Positions 43,044 through 51,410 of a stretch of DNA of 64,000 bases are shown in pieces. Position 1 is the stretch's first letter; the number at the start of each line of letters is the position of its first letter. The DNA is from Burkholderiales bacterium JOSHI_001 (GTDB lineage: Bacteria; Pseudomonadota; Gammaproteobacteria; Burkholderiales; Burkholderiaceae_C). The position numbers were made by a program, and so were the translations under genes. Below the pieces are notes generated by a model. The model had not been told where the DNA came from and searched no databases. It saw only the letters and a list, made by a program, of their open reading frames with translations. The stretch lies in the NCBI GenBank assembly GCA_000244995.1, contig CM001438.1:4506096-4570095 (forward strand). The letters are read 5' to 3'.

Positions 43044-43829
43044 ATGCCCTTTCAACCCGGCTTCCCCCCCGGCGCCCCGGCCGACCAGGCCGACGGCCTG
43101 CGTCGCCTGTTCGGGGCCCAGCGCAAACGCTACGTGGCCCTGGCCCACAACCCCCACGTGGCCTTCGGCGGCGTGGTGATCGAACGCCTGACCGCGGCCT
43201 TCGCCCAGCGCGGCCTGCACACCCTGGTGGTGGACGCGGCCGACAGCGCGCGCGCGCCGCACGAACTGGCCACGGTGGAGCTGGCGGGTTGCGTGGAAAG
43301 CCTGTCCAGCGAAGTGTCCTTCCTGGCCGCCCGCGGCCTGCCGCTGCGGCATGTGGATTCACGCGGCAGCACCGCCGGCTTCCTGCAGGCCGTGGTGGCC
43401 GCCTGTCCGCAGGCCGAGGTGGTGCTGGTGCATGCCGGCGCCAGCGACCTGGCGCGCCTGTTCGGCCGCCGCGCCCTGCGCCCGCTGCTGCTGGCCGACG
43501 ACCGCGCCGACAGCCTGACCAGCGCCTACGCCGCGATGAAGCTGCTGACCCAGCGCACCGGCGTGATGGCCTACGACCTGGTGCTGACCCTGCCCAAGCG
43601 CCAGCGCCTGGCCGACACCCTGGCCCAGCGCCTGGCCAGCACCGCCGACCGCTTTCTCGGCGCGGTGCTGCACGACTGGGCCGTGGTGGACCCGACCGGC
43701 GACCCCAATGCCCCCGTCACCGACGACCTGGCGCGCCTGGCGCAGGCGCTGCTGGCGGGCGATGAAGAACACCTTCCCACCGCCCTGCCGGGCCCGGCCA
43801 TGAGCCCGGCCGCGGCGTGGGCGAACTGA
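43044..43829 (+). CDS. flhG: FlhG/FleN-like MinD-family protein with a degenerate P-loop
   Basis: This 261-residue protein sits where flhG is expected, between flhF and fliA, and has the N-terminal DQADGLRRLF motif that in FlhG stimulates FlhF. The usual deviant Walker A (KGGxGKT) is absent: the matching place reads ALAHNPHVAFGG. Later MinD-like segments are weak but present (HTLVVDAADS, KLLTQRTGV). It probably retains the FlhF-binding helix but may not bind or hydrolyse ATP. The assignment rests mainly on position and the first motif. Confidence 0.75.
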   Translation: MPFQPGFPPGAPADQADGLRRLFGAQRKRYVALAHNPHVAFGGVVIERLTAAFAQRGLHTLVVDAADSARAPHELATVELAGCVESLSSEVSFLAARGLPLRHVDSRGSTAGFLQAVVAACPQAEVVLVHAGASDLARLFGRRALRPLLLADDRADSLTSAYAAMKLLTQRTGVMAYDLVLTLPKRQRLADTLAQRLASTADRFLGAVLHDWAVVDPTGDPNAPVTDDLARLAQALLAGDEEHLPTALPGPAMSPAAAWAN

Positions 43830-43856
43830 ACCCGCATGTCCCCGGAGCCCGCTTTG

Positions 43857-44573
43857 ATGTACACCGCCAAAGGCCGCCTCGACAACGATGTGTTGCTCAA
43901 GCAGTACAGCCCCCTGGTGCGTCGCCTGGCCCACCAGATGATCGCCAAGCTGCCCGCCAACGTGGAGCTGGACGACCTGATCCAGGTCGGCATGATCGGG
44001 CTGAACGACGCGCTCTCCCGCTTCGATTCCGGCCAGGGGGTGCAGTTCGAGACCTTCGCCACCCAGCGCATCCGCGGCGCCATGCTGGACGAGTTGCGCG
44101 GCAGCGACTGGATGAGCCGCGGCGACCGCCGCCACCAGCGCAGCATCGAAACCGCGGTGCACAAGCTGGAGCAGGTGCTCAAGCGCGCGCCGCACGAAAG
44201 CGAAATTGCCAAGGAGATGGGCCTGACGCTCACCGCCTACCAGGAACTGCTGGGCAAGGTGCGCGGCACCCAGCTCATCTACCTGGAAGACATGAGCGGC
44301 GACGAAGGCGACGAGGACTTCCTGGACCGCCATGTCACCCCCAATGACGACGGCAGCCCGCTGGCCATGCTGCAGGACCGCCGCATGCGCGAAGCGCTGG
44401 TGGAAGCCATCAAGCACCTGCCCGAGCGCGAACAGTACGTGATGAGCATGTACTACGAGCACGACATGAACCTGAAGGAAATTGCCGCGGTGCTGAAGGT
44501 GACCGAAAGCCGGGTCTGCCAGCTGCACAGCCAGAGCATTGCGCGCTTGCGCTCGCGGCTGCGCGAGTGGTAA
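43857..44573 (+). CDS. fliA: flagellar sigma factor FliA (sigma-28)
   Basis: The 238-residue sigma factor has region 2 (LVRRLAHQMIAKLPANVELDDLIQVGMIGLNDAL), region 3 and the region 4 helix-turn-helix (LKEIAAVLKVTESRVCQLHSQSIARLRSRL). The ATG at 43857 with GGAG upstream gives the standard MYTAKG start and length; an in-frame ATG at 43836 would add seven residues. FliA directs late flagellar genes and is held by FlgM, encoded 2.6 kb away, whose promoter carries a FliA-type site. A strong terminator follows. Confidence 0.95.
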   Translation: MYTAKGRLDNDVLLKQYSPLVRRLAHQMIAKLPANVELDDLIQVGMIGLNDALSRFDSGQGVQFETFATQRIRGAMLDELRGSDWMSRGDRRHQRSIETAVHKLEQVLKRAPHESEIAKEMGLTLTAYQELLGKVRGTQLIYLEDMSGDEGDEDFLDRHVTPNDDGSPLAMLQDRRMREALVEAIKHLPEREQYVMSMYYEHDMNLKEIAAVLKVTESRVCQLHSQSIARLRSRLREW

Positions 44574-44598
44574 GCCCAGGCGCCACCGCCGCGTGATG

Positions 44599-44628
44599 CC
44601 AGGCCCGCTTCGGCGGGCCTGGTCGTTT
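44599..44628 (+). terminator. Rho-independent terminator after fliA
   Basis: CCAGGCCCGC and GCGGGCCTGG form a perfect 10-bp stem with a UUCG tetraloop (44599-44622), followed by TCGTTT. It lies 25 nt after the fliA stop and ends the flhBAFG-fliA operon. Confidence 0.85.
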
Positions 44629-44730
44629 CCGGGCGGCGTTTGAGCGGCAGAGGGAAAGCCTGGACAGGGCTCGGTTCAGGCCTGCGCTACCGTGTCGGGC
44701 GTTCACGCAATGACACGGAGCTCCTTCGCC

Positions 44731-46707
44731 ATGAAGCACACCCTTCTTGCCGCCGCACTGTGCGCCGCCAGCCTGCACGCAGCGGCCCAGACCCAGGCCG
44801 CCGCCGCCACGCCGCGCGCCGAACCCAAGGCCGCCACCGCGGTCACCGCCGCCGCCAACCAGGCCTTCGGCCAGGCCCTGGCGCTGGACGACAAGCAGGA
44901 CTTCGCCGACGCCACCCGGGGCCTGGTGGCGACACTGCCCGACCCGGTGGTCAAGGGCGCCGACGGCCGCGTGGTGTGGGACGCCAGCCGCTACGACTTC
45001 ATCCAGGGCGAGGCCCCTGCCAGCGTGAACCCCAGCCTGTGGCGGCAGGAAAAGCTGAACAACGCGCGCGGCCTGTTCAAGGTGACCGACGGCATCTACC
45101 AGGTGCGCGGCTACGACCTGGCCAACATGACCCTGGTGGAAGGCAAGACCGGCTGGATCGTCATCGACCCGCTGCTCACCGCCGAGATCGCCCGCGCCAC
45201 CCTGGCCTTCGCCCTGGACAAGCTGGACAGCAAGAAGCCGGTGGTGGCCGTCATCTACACCCACAGCCACGCCGACCACTTCGGCGGCGTGCGCGGCGTG
45301 GTGAACGAAGCCGACGTGCTGGCCGGCAAGGTGAAGGTCATTGCGCCCGAGGGCTTCATGGACAACGCTGTGGCCGAGAACGTGCTGGCCGGCAACGCCA
45401 TGACGCGCCGCGCCACCTACCAGTTCGGCGCCGGGCTGGACGCCAACGTGCGCCAGAGCGTGGGCAGCGGCCTGGGCAAGGCGCTGAGCAGCGGCACCGT
45501 CGGGCTGATTCCGCCCACCGACACCGTGAGCAAGACCGGACAGGAGATGACGCTGGACGGCGTGCGCATCGTGTTCCAGATGGCACAGGGGTCCGAAGCG
45601 CCGTCGGAGATGATGTTCTATTTCCCCGACAAGAAGGCGCTGTGCCTGGCCGAGGTGCTGACCAAGCACATGCACAACGTCTACACCATCCGCGGCGCCA
45701 AGATGCGCGACGCGCTGGCCTGGAGCAAGTACGCCAACGAAACCATCGACCTGTACCCCGACGTGGAAGTGGCCTTCGCCAGCCACCACTGGCCCACCTG
45801 GGGCGGTGCACGCATCCGCCAGTACATGGCCAACCAGCGCGACACCTACCGCTTCCTGCACGACGAGGCCCTGCGCCTGGCCAACCAGGGGCAGACGCTG
45901 GACGAGATCGGCAGCGCCGGCTTCTTCCCCAAGGGCCTGGCGACCGACGCCAGCAGCCGCGGCTACTACGGCACGCTCAGCCACAACCTGCGCGCGGTCT
46001 ACAACTTCTACCTCGGCTTCTACGACGCCAACCCGGCCAGCCTGAACCGCCTGCCGCCGGCGGAAACCGCCCGGCGCTACGTCGCCGCCATGGGCGGCGA
46101 GGCCGCGGTGCTGGCCCATGCCCGCAAGGCCTTCGACGCGGGCGACTACCGCTGGGGCGCCGAACTGCTGAACCACCTGGTGTTCGCCAACCCCGACAAC
46201 AGCGCCGCGCGCCACCTGCAGGCCGACACCCTGGAACAGCTGGGCTACCAGGCCGAGGCCGGCACCTGGCGCAATGCCTACCTGGTGGGCGCGAAGGAAC
46301 TGCGCGACGGCGTGCTCAAGCCGCCCACGTCCACCCAGGGGCCGGACATGGTGCGGGGCATGAGCCTGGAACTGCTGTTCGACTTCATCGCGCTGCGGCT
46401 GAACCACGCCAAGGTGGACGGCCAGAAGCTGGCCATCAGCATGGTGTTCACCGACCTGAAGGAGACCTGGGCGCTGGAGCTGTCCAACGCGGTGCTGAAC
46501 AACACCCGCGGCCGGGTGCTGAAGAACCCGGACGTCACGCTCACGCTGACGCGGCCGGCCTTCCTGGGCCTGCTGCTGGGCGGCAAGAAGCTGCCCGACC
46601 TGGTTCAGGCCGGGCAGGTGAAGCTGGAGGGCAATGCCCAGGCCTTTGGCGCGGTGTTCGCCAACATCGACAGCTTCGACCCCTACTTCAACATCGTCAC
46701 GCCCTGA
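44731..46707 (+). CDS. alkyl/aryl sulfatase, SdsA1-like
   Basis: This 658-residue protein has a signal peptide (MKHTLLAAALCAASLHAAA) and a metallo-beta-lactamase-type Zn domain with THSHADHFGG near residue 182, then a late helical dimerisation domain and a SCP2-like C-terminus (KVDGQKLAISMVFTD). SdsA1 relatives cleave sulfate from long alkyl sulfates such as SDS in the periplasm. The ATG at 44731, with GGAG upstream, gives a proper signal peptide; ATGs at 44692 and 44710 do not. It stands alone between two flagellar gene sets. Confidence 0.9.
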   Translation: MKHTLLAAALCAASLHAAAQTQAAAATPRAEPKAATAVTAAANQAFGQALALDDKQDFADATRGLVATLPDPVVKGADGRVVWDASRYDFIQGEAPASVNPSLWRQEKLNNARGLFKVTDGIYQVRGYDLANMTLVEGKTGWIVIDPLLTAEIARATLAFALDKLDSKKPVVAVIYTHSHADHFGGVRGVVNEADVLAGKVKVIAPEGFMDNAVAENVLAGNAMTRRATYQFGAGLDANVRQSVGSGLGKALSSGTVGLIPPTDTVSKTGQEMTLDGVRIVFQMAQGSEAPSEMMFYFPDKKALCLAEVLTKHMHNVYTIRGAKMRDALAWSKYANETIDLYPDVEVAFASHHWPTWGGARIRQYMANQRDTYRFLHDEALRLANQGQTLDEIGSAGFFPKGLATDASSRGYYGTLSHNLRAVYNFYLGFYDANPASLNRLPPAETARRYVAAMGGEAAVLAHARKAFDAGDYRWGAELLNHLVFANPDNSAARHLQADTLEQLGYQAEAGTWRNAYLVGAKELRDGVLKPPTSTQGPDMVRGMSLELLFDFIALRLNHAKVDGQKLAISMVFTDLKETWALELSNAVLNNTRGRVLKNPDVTLTLTRPAFLGLLLGGKKLPDLVQAGQVKLEGNAQAFGAVFANIDSFDPYFNIVTP

Positions 46708-46737
46708 GCCCGAAGGGGCCGGCGCACGCAGGCCGCT

Positions 46738-47151
46738 TCAGGCCAGCAGGGACGCGCCGCCAGCGCGGGGCTGCGCCGCCCCGGCGCTGGAATACAAGCC
46801 GGGGGCCGCTGCCGGCGCTGCGGGCAGCAGCGCGTCCAGCGCACGGCCCAGCGACGCGGTGGCGCGGGCCAGGCTTTCGCGCTGGCTGGCCACCTGGGCG
46901 CTGGCGCTGGCCAGGCGGTGCCGCAAAGCAGGGGGAACGCCACCCTGGCGGGCGGCGGCCATGAACGTGGAGGCAGCGTGCGAAAGCGCACGCTGCAACT
47001 CGTCCGCCTGGCGCTCGATGGCCAGCGCATCGCGCGACAGCAGCGCATCGTGCAGCGCCGACAGGCGCTGTTCGGTGGCCGACAGGGCGTGTTCCAGCCC
47101 GGCTGAACCGGGCCGGGGCGCGGCCGGCCGTGCTGGGGGCGCCGCGCTCAC
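46738..47151 (-). CDS. flgN: flagellar chaperone FlgN-like protein
   Basis: The 137-residue mostly helical protein (EHALSATEQRLSALHDALLSRDALAIERQADEL is the helical core) follows flgM with overlapping codons, the usual flgMN order. FlgN guards hook-filament junction proteins FlgK and FlgL before export. Sequence identity is low, as usual in the family, so position is the main evidence. Confidence 0.78.
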   Translation of the reverse strand: MSAAPPARPAAPRPGSAGLEHALSATEQRLSALHDALLSRDALAIERQADELQRALSHAASTFMAAARQGGVPPALRHRLASASAQVASQRESLARATASLGRALDALLPAAPAAAPGLYSSAGAAQPRAGGASLLA

Positions 47152-47459
47152 TGCGTGCTGCGGCCCAGCAGGTCGGCGGCGTTGGAGATCAGCTTGTCAG
47201 CGATCGCCTCGGCGTTGACCTGGAACTTGCCGTCGCGGATGGCCTGGGCGATGCGATCGACCTTTTCACTGTCGAAGTCCCCCGCCAGCGCGGCGCTGGA
47301 CAGCGCCACCTTGGCGCTGGGCTCGGCGCTGCCAGCGCCGGCGGGCGCCGCGGCGGGGGTGGCGGACGCGCCGTCAGGGCGCGCGCTGCCGTTGGCGGGC
47401 TTGCGCTCGACCGCGCCGGTGGACGGCACGGATTTGTTGTCGATCTGACCGATCTTCAT
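47148..47459 (-). CDS. flgM: anti-sigma-28 factor FlgM
   Basis: This 103-residue protein starts MKIGQIDNKSV, has a flexible Ala/Gly-rich middle, and ends with the sigma-binding helices (FDSEKVDRIAQAIRDGKFQVNAEAIADKLISNA). It sequesters FliA until the hook is built, then is exported. The ATG at 47459 has GAGGAGC upstream. A sigma-28-type promoter lies 52 nt before it, so it is self-limiting. It overlaps flgN. Confidence 0.93.
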   Translation of the reverse strand: MKIGQIDNKSVPSTGAVERKPANGSARPDGASATPAAAPAGAGSAEPSAKVALSSAALAGDFDSEKVDRIAQAIRDGKFQVNAEAIADKLISNAADLLGRSTQ

Positions 47460-47510
47460 GGGGTGCTCCTCGGGCCGCCCGGGACGGGCTGCCATGCAAC
47501 ATGCACGGTG

Positions 47511-47536
47511 TATCGGAACGCCAAAGGCGGACTTGA
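47511..47536 (-). promoter_or_regulatory. sigma-28 (FliA) promoter of flgM
   Basis: On the minus strand TCAAG (47532-47536) and CCGATA (47511-47516) are exactly 15 nt apart, matching the betaproteobacterial FliA consensus TCAAG-N15-CCGATA. The -10 end is 52 nt from the flgM ATG. Confidence 0.8.
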
Positions 47537-47563
47537 GGGCCCGCCTGCATCATTTTGTGCCAG

Positions 47564-47581
47564 CCCCCGCGGTCGCGGGGG
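47564..47581 (-). other. GC hairpin downstream of flgA
   Basis: CCCCCGC and GCGGGGG form a 7-bp stem with a GGTC loop, 23 nt past the flgA stop on the minus strand. No T-run follows, so it is at best a weak terminator separating flgA from flgM. Confidence 0.4.
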
Positions 47582-47604
47582 TGGGGGGATGGGGGAAAAG
47601 CGGT

Positions 47605-48378
47605 TCACAAAGTCACTTCCAGCCGCCGCTCGCCCACCGGGCGGCCCACGATCACGCGCCCGCTGTCGGTGCGCACCCGGCTGGGCTGGCCTTCCAGCCC
47701 GGCGGTCAGCGCCTGGCCTTCGGCACTGACGGCGTAGCCGGCGCCCTGGGCGACGATGCGCACCGTGTCACCAGCGGCGAACCACTGGCGAACCTTCAGG
47801 TCGGGGGCGCGCAGCGCCTGGCCGGCCGGCAGGGCGCGCAGCAGGGTGCGGCCCAGCAGGGCGGCGGCCGGCAGCACCGGGCTGGCCTGGGCGGCCAGGT
47901 CCACTTCGGCCTCGGACAGGTGTTCGGGGGTGATCACGGTGCCGGCCGGCAGGGGGGCGCTCAGCACCGCGGCGCGGGCCAGCACCTGCACCGTCAAGGG
48001 CAGGCTCACGTTCCAGCGCACCGGGCCTTCCAGGCAACGCAGGCCGGCCCGGGTGCGGCCCCAGGCCGGCACACCTTCAGGCAGGTAGGCCTGGATGCGG
48101 GCGCAGGGCGCCAGCTTCAGCCGGGTGTCCAGCGCGCCGGGCTGCACCACCACGCGCACGCCCGGCTGGGTCTGGCGGGCCGTGGCCAACGCGCCCAGGT
48201 CCTTCAGCGCGTCCTGGGTGGCCGTGGGAACGGGGGCGGGGGCCGGCAGTTCGGCACGGGCCGGCGCAGCCCACAGCAGCAGGGCCAGCAGGGCCCAGGC
48301 CGCCAGGGCCGCACGCAACACGGCCAGGGACAGGCCATGCAGCAGGTCGGGAACGCGGGACGGGTTCATGGCCAGCAT
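47605..48378 (-). CDS. flgA: flagellar P-ring assembly chaperone FlgA
   Basis: The 257-residue protein has an N-terminal signal (LRAALAAWALLALLLWAAPARA) and a C-terminal SAF-type domain: LPAGTVITPEHLSEAEVDLAA, LRALPAGQALRAPDL, RQWFAAGDTVRIVAQGAGYAVSAEGQAL. FlgA helps FlgI form the periplasmic P ring. It is divergent from flgB, the classic arrangement. The start is either ATG 48378 or the in-frame ATG at 48369. Confidence 0.92.
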   Translation of the reverse strand: MLAMNPSRVPDLLHGLSLAVLRAALAAWALLALLLWAAPARAELPAPAPVPTATQDALKDLGALATARQTQPGVRVVVQPGALDTRLKLAPCARIQAYLPEGVPAWGRTRAGLRCLEGPVRWNVSLPLTVQVLARAAVLSAPLPAGTVITPEHLSEAEVDLAAQASPVLPAAALLGRTLLRALPAGQALRAPDLKVRQWFAAGDTVRIVAQGAGYAVSAEGQALTAGLEGQPSRVRTDSGRVIVGRPVGERRLEVTL

Positions 48379-48427
48379 GGTGCCGGGGCCGGGGACTGCG
48401 CGGTGGTTGGAAATGACCGGCCGCGGG

Positions 48428-48448
48428 CCGCCTTTTCGCGCTCATGTT
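48428..48448 (+). promoter_or_regulatory. shared flagellar operon motif upstream of flgB
   Basis: TTTTCGCGCTCATGTT at 48433-48448, preceded by CCGCC, is the partner of the flhB upstream motif. Its end is 66 nt before the flgB ATG and about 50 nt from the divergent flgA start, so it may serve either or both genes. Confidence 0.6.
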
Positions 48449-48514
48449 CCGCCGGGCCGCTGCCCACAATCGCTGCCAACCTCCCTCCATCCCCTCTTGC
48501 GGGACCCCACCACC

Positions 48515-48928
48515 ATGATGCAACGCCTGACCGGAGTGCTGGATTTCCAGTCCCAGGCCCTGGTGCTTCGTTCGGAGCGCCAGCGCGTCATCGCCAGCAA
48601 CATCGCCAACGCCGACACCCCGGGCTACCAGGCGCGCGACATGGATTTCAGCCGCGCCCTGCAGGAAGCCACCGGTGGCCTGGCGCTGCCCGGCCAGATG
48701 AGGGCCACCCAGGCCGGCCACATCCAGCCCGCGGCCGGCGCGCGCAGCGAAAACCGGCTGCAGTACGCCACCGCCGCCCAGACCAACCTGGACAGCAACA
48801 CCGTGGACATGGACCGCGAACGCGCCAGCTTCGTGGACAACGCGGTGAAGTACGAAGCCACGCTGCGCTTCATCAACAGCAGCGTACGCAGCATGCTGGA
48901 CGCGATGAAGAACCCCAATCAAGCCTGA
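48515..48928 (+). CDS. flgB: flagellar basal-body rod protein FlgB
   Basis: This 137-residue rod protein has the flagellar rod N-terminus (RSERQRVIASNIANADTPGYQARDMDF) and the C-terminal DRERASFVDNAVKYEATLRFI. It is the proximal rod subunit. First gene of the flgBCDEF operon; flgC follows after 12 nt. ATGs at 48515 and 48518 are both possible starts. Confidence 0.95.
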   Translation: MMQRLTGVLDFQSQALVLRSERQRVIASNIANADTPGYQARDMDFSRALQEATGGLALPGQMRATQAGHIQPAAGARSENRLQYATAAQTNLDSNTVDMDRERASFVDNAVKYEATLRFINSSVRSMLDAMKNPNQA

Positions 48929-48940
48929 CGGAGCTGAACC

Positions 48941-49363
48941 ATGAGCCTTTTTCAAGTCTTCAACGTCAGTGGCAGCGCGGTCAGCGCGCAGAGCCAGCGC
49001 CTGAACGTGGTGGCCTCCAACCTGGCCAATGCCGACACCGTGGCCGGCCCCGATGGCAGCGCCTACAAGGCACGCCAGGTGGTGTTCCAGACCGAGATGA
49101 TGCACGCCACCCAGCCCGGCGGGGTGCCCAGCGCCGGGGTGCGGGTGAGCACGGTCACCGAAGACAACAGCCCCGGGCGCAAGGTGCACGACCCCCGGCA
49201 CCCCGGCGCCGACGCCGAGGGCTACGTCACCTACAGCAACGTGAACACGGTGGAGGAAATGGTGAACATGATCTCGGCGTCACGCTCCTACCAGAACAAC
49301 GTGGAAGTGATGAACACCGCCAAGAGCCTGCTGCTGAAGACCCTGCAGATGGGCCAGTCCTGA
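48941..49363 (+). CDS. flgC: flagellar basal-body rod protein FlgC
   Basis: The 140-residue rod protein has SQRLNVVASNLANADTVAGPDG near the start and a C-terminal NTVEEMVNMISASRSYQNNVEVMNTAKSLLLKTL, matching FlgC in length and ends. It follows flgB directly. Confidence 0.96.
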   Translation: MSLFQVFNVSGSAVSAQSQRLNVVASNLANADTVAGPDGSAYKARQVVFQTEMMHATQPGGVPSAGVRVSTVTEDNSPGRKVHDPRHPGADAEGYVTYSNVNTVEEMVNMISASRSYQNNVEVMNTAKSLLLKTLQMGQS

Positions 49364-49394
49364 ACAACCCGCCTGCCCCTGAAGGACACACCCC

Positions 49395-50057
49395 ATGGCC
49401 GTGAACACCACCACCGGCAGCGCCACCGTCACCAACAGCACGGCCGCCCAAGCCTCCACCAGCGCAGCCAGCAGCACCGACGCGAGCGACCGCTTCCTGA
49501 AACTGCTGGTGGCCCAGATGAAGAACCAGGACCCGCTCAACCCCATGGACAACGCCCAGGTCACCAGCCAGATGGCGCAGATTCAAACCGTGAACGGCGT
49601 GGAAAAGCTGAACACCACCGTGGCCGCGCTGAACACCCAGTTCGTGCAGTTGCAGGCCCTGTCCGGCGCGGGCCTGGTGGGCAAGGACGTGCTGGTGGAA
49701 GGCAACCGCATGCTGGCCGACGACACCGGCGTGGGCCATGCGGGCGTGGAACTGGCCACCCCGGCCGACAGCGTGACCGTCGAGGTGCAGGACGGCAGCG
49801 GCCGCGTGATCGACACCGTGGACCTGGGCGCACTGGGCGCCGGGCGCCACAGCTTCGACTGGATTCCGCCTTCGAACGTGGACCCGGCCCAGGCGGTGAA
49901 ATTCCGGGTCTCCGCGCGCCTGGCCGCCACCGACGTGAAAACCACCGCGCTGGCGCGCGACCGCGTGGACGCGGTCAGCACCGACACCAGCGGCCTGGTG
50001 CTGGAACTCGCCAACGCCGGCCCCGTGCCCTACGACAAGGTCAAGGCCTTCGATTGA
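49395..50057 (+). CDS. flgD: flagellar hook assembly protein FlgD
   Basis: This 220-residue hook cap has the conserved DRFLKLLVAQMKNQDPLNPMDNAQVTSQMAQI near the N-terminus and a C-terminal FlgD Ig-like/tudor part (VEVQDGSGRVIDTVDLGALGAGRHSFDW). It scaffolds FlgE polymerisation and is then lost. Between flgC and flgE as expected. Confidence 0.95.
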   Translation: MAVNTTTGSATVTNSTAAQASTSAASSTDASDRFLKLLVAQMKNQDPLNPMDNAQVTSQMAQIQTVNGVEKLNTTVAALNTQFVQLQALSGAGLVGKDVLVEGNRMLADDTGVGHAGVELATPADSVTVEVQDGSGRVIDTVDLGALGAGRHSFDWIPPSNVDPAQAVKFRVSARLAATDVKTTALARDRVDAVSTDTSGLVLELANAGPVPYDKVKAFD

Positions 50058-50122
50058 GCCGCATGGCCTGCGCCCAGAACAACAACAGCTTCTGAACCCC
50101 CTGCCCAGAAAGACGTCGAACC

Positions 50123-51391
50123 ATGAGCTTCCAGCAAGGTCTGTCCGGCCTGAACGCCACCTCCAAGAACCTGGAGGTCATCGGCAACAACATCGCCAAC
50201 GCAAGCACCTTCGGTGCCAAGGCCTCGCGGGCCGAGTTCGGTGACATGTACGCCGCCGCGCTGAACGGCGCCGGCACCAGCCCCATCGGCATCGGCGTGA
50301 ACCTGCAGGCGGTGAGCCAGCAGTTCACGCAGGGCAACATCACCACCACGGCCAACCAGATGGACCTGGCGATCAATGGCGCGGGCTTCTTCCAGCTGCA
50401 GAACTCGCTGACCGACGAAACCCGTTCGTATTCCCGCAACGGCCAGTTCAAGGTGAACAACGAAGGCTACATCGTCAACAACCAGCAGCAGATGCTGATG
50501 GCCTATGCCAAGCCCTCGCCGGGCCAGCCGCCGCAGGGCCCGGCCGGCCCCATCCGCCTGGAAACCCAGGGCGGCGCGCCGCAGAAGACCGGCCTGATCC
50601 AGCTGGAAATGAACCTGAACTCGGGCGCCGACGTGAAGGACCCGACCAACGCGCTGACCATGGACTCCACCCGCGCGTCCACCTACAACAACAGCACCTC
50701 GGTCACCGTGTACGACGACCGCGGCCAGAGCGTGGCGCTGCAGCTGTTCTTCCAGCGTGCGCCCAGCGCGGCCGACGGCAGCGGCTTCTGGAACGTGTAC
50801 GCCCTGGCCGACGGCGTGCCGGTGAACGGCGGCACGGTGGACGCCATGGTGCCCTTGTCCCCGCAGCTGAACTTCCCGCCCGACGGTTCGGCGCCGGCCA
50901 ATGCGCTGGACCCCTTCACCATCGCCACCAACGGCAGCCACCTGGACATTCCCAACATCCAGCTGGACCTGACCACCAGCACCCAGTACGGCAGCGCCTT
51001 CGGGGTGACCAACCTGGACCAGGACGGCTACGCCAAGGGCGACCTGTCGGGCATCAGCTTTTCCAATGACGGCACCATCGTGGCCCGCTACACCAACGGC
51101 GAAACCCAGGTGGCCGGGCAGATCGAGCTGGCCAACTTCCGCAACCCGCAGGGCCTGCAACCCCTGGGCAACAACGGCTGGGCCCAGACCGCGGCGTCGG
51201 GCGGCCCGGTGCCCAACACCCCGGGCCAGGGCAACCTGGGCGTGGTGCAGGCCGGCGCGCTGGAAGAGAGCAATGTGGACCTGACCGGCGAATTGGTGAA
51301 CATGATCACCGCGCAGCGCGTCTACCAGGCCAATGCGCAGACCATCAAGACGCAGGACCAGGTGCTTCAAACCCTGGTCAACATGCGCTGA
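50123..51391 (+). CDS. flgE: flagellar hook protein FlgE
   Basis: The 422-residue hook protein has the N-terminal MSFQQGLSGLNATSKNLEVIGNNIANASTFG, the middle hook domain and the C-terminal LEESNVDLTGELVNMITAQRVYQANAQTIKTQD. Length is typical. 65 nt separate it from flgD. Confidence 0.96.
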   Translation: MSFQQGLSGLNATSKNLEVIGNNIANASTFGAKASRAEFGDMYAAALNGAGTSPIGIGVNLQAVSQQFTQGNITTTANQMDLAINGAGFFQLQNSLTDETRSYSRNGQFKVNNEGYIVNNQQQMLMAYAKPSPGQPPQGPAGPIRLETQGGAPQKTGLIQLEMNLNSGADVKDPTNALTMDSTRASTYNNSTSVTVYDDRGQSVALQLFFQRAPSAADGSGFWNVYALADGVPVNGGTVDAMVPLSPQLNFPPDGSAPANALDPFTIATNGSHLDIPNIQLDLTTSTQYGSAFGVTNLDQDGYAKGDLSGISFSNDGTIVARYTNGETQVAGQIELANFRNPQGLQPLGNNGWAQTAASGGPVPNTPGQGNLGVVQAGALEESNVDLTGELVNMITAQRVYQANAQTIKTQDQVLQTLVNMR

Positions 51392-51410
51392 CCGCAAGGG
51401 GACCTAGACC

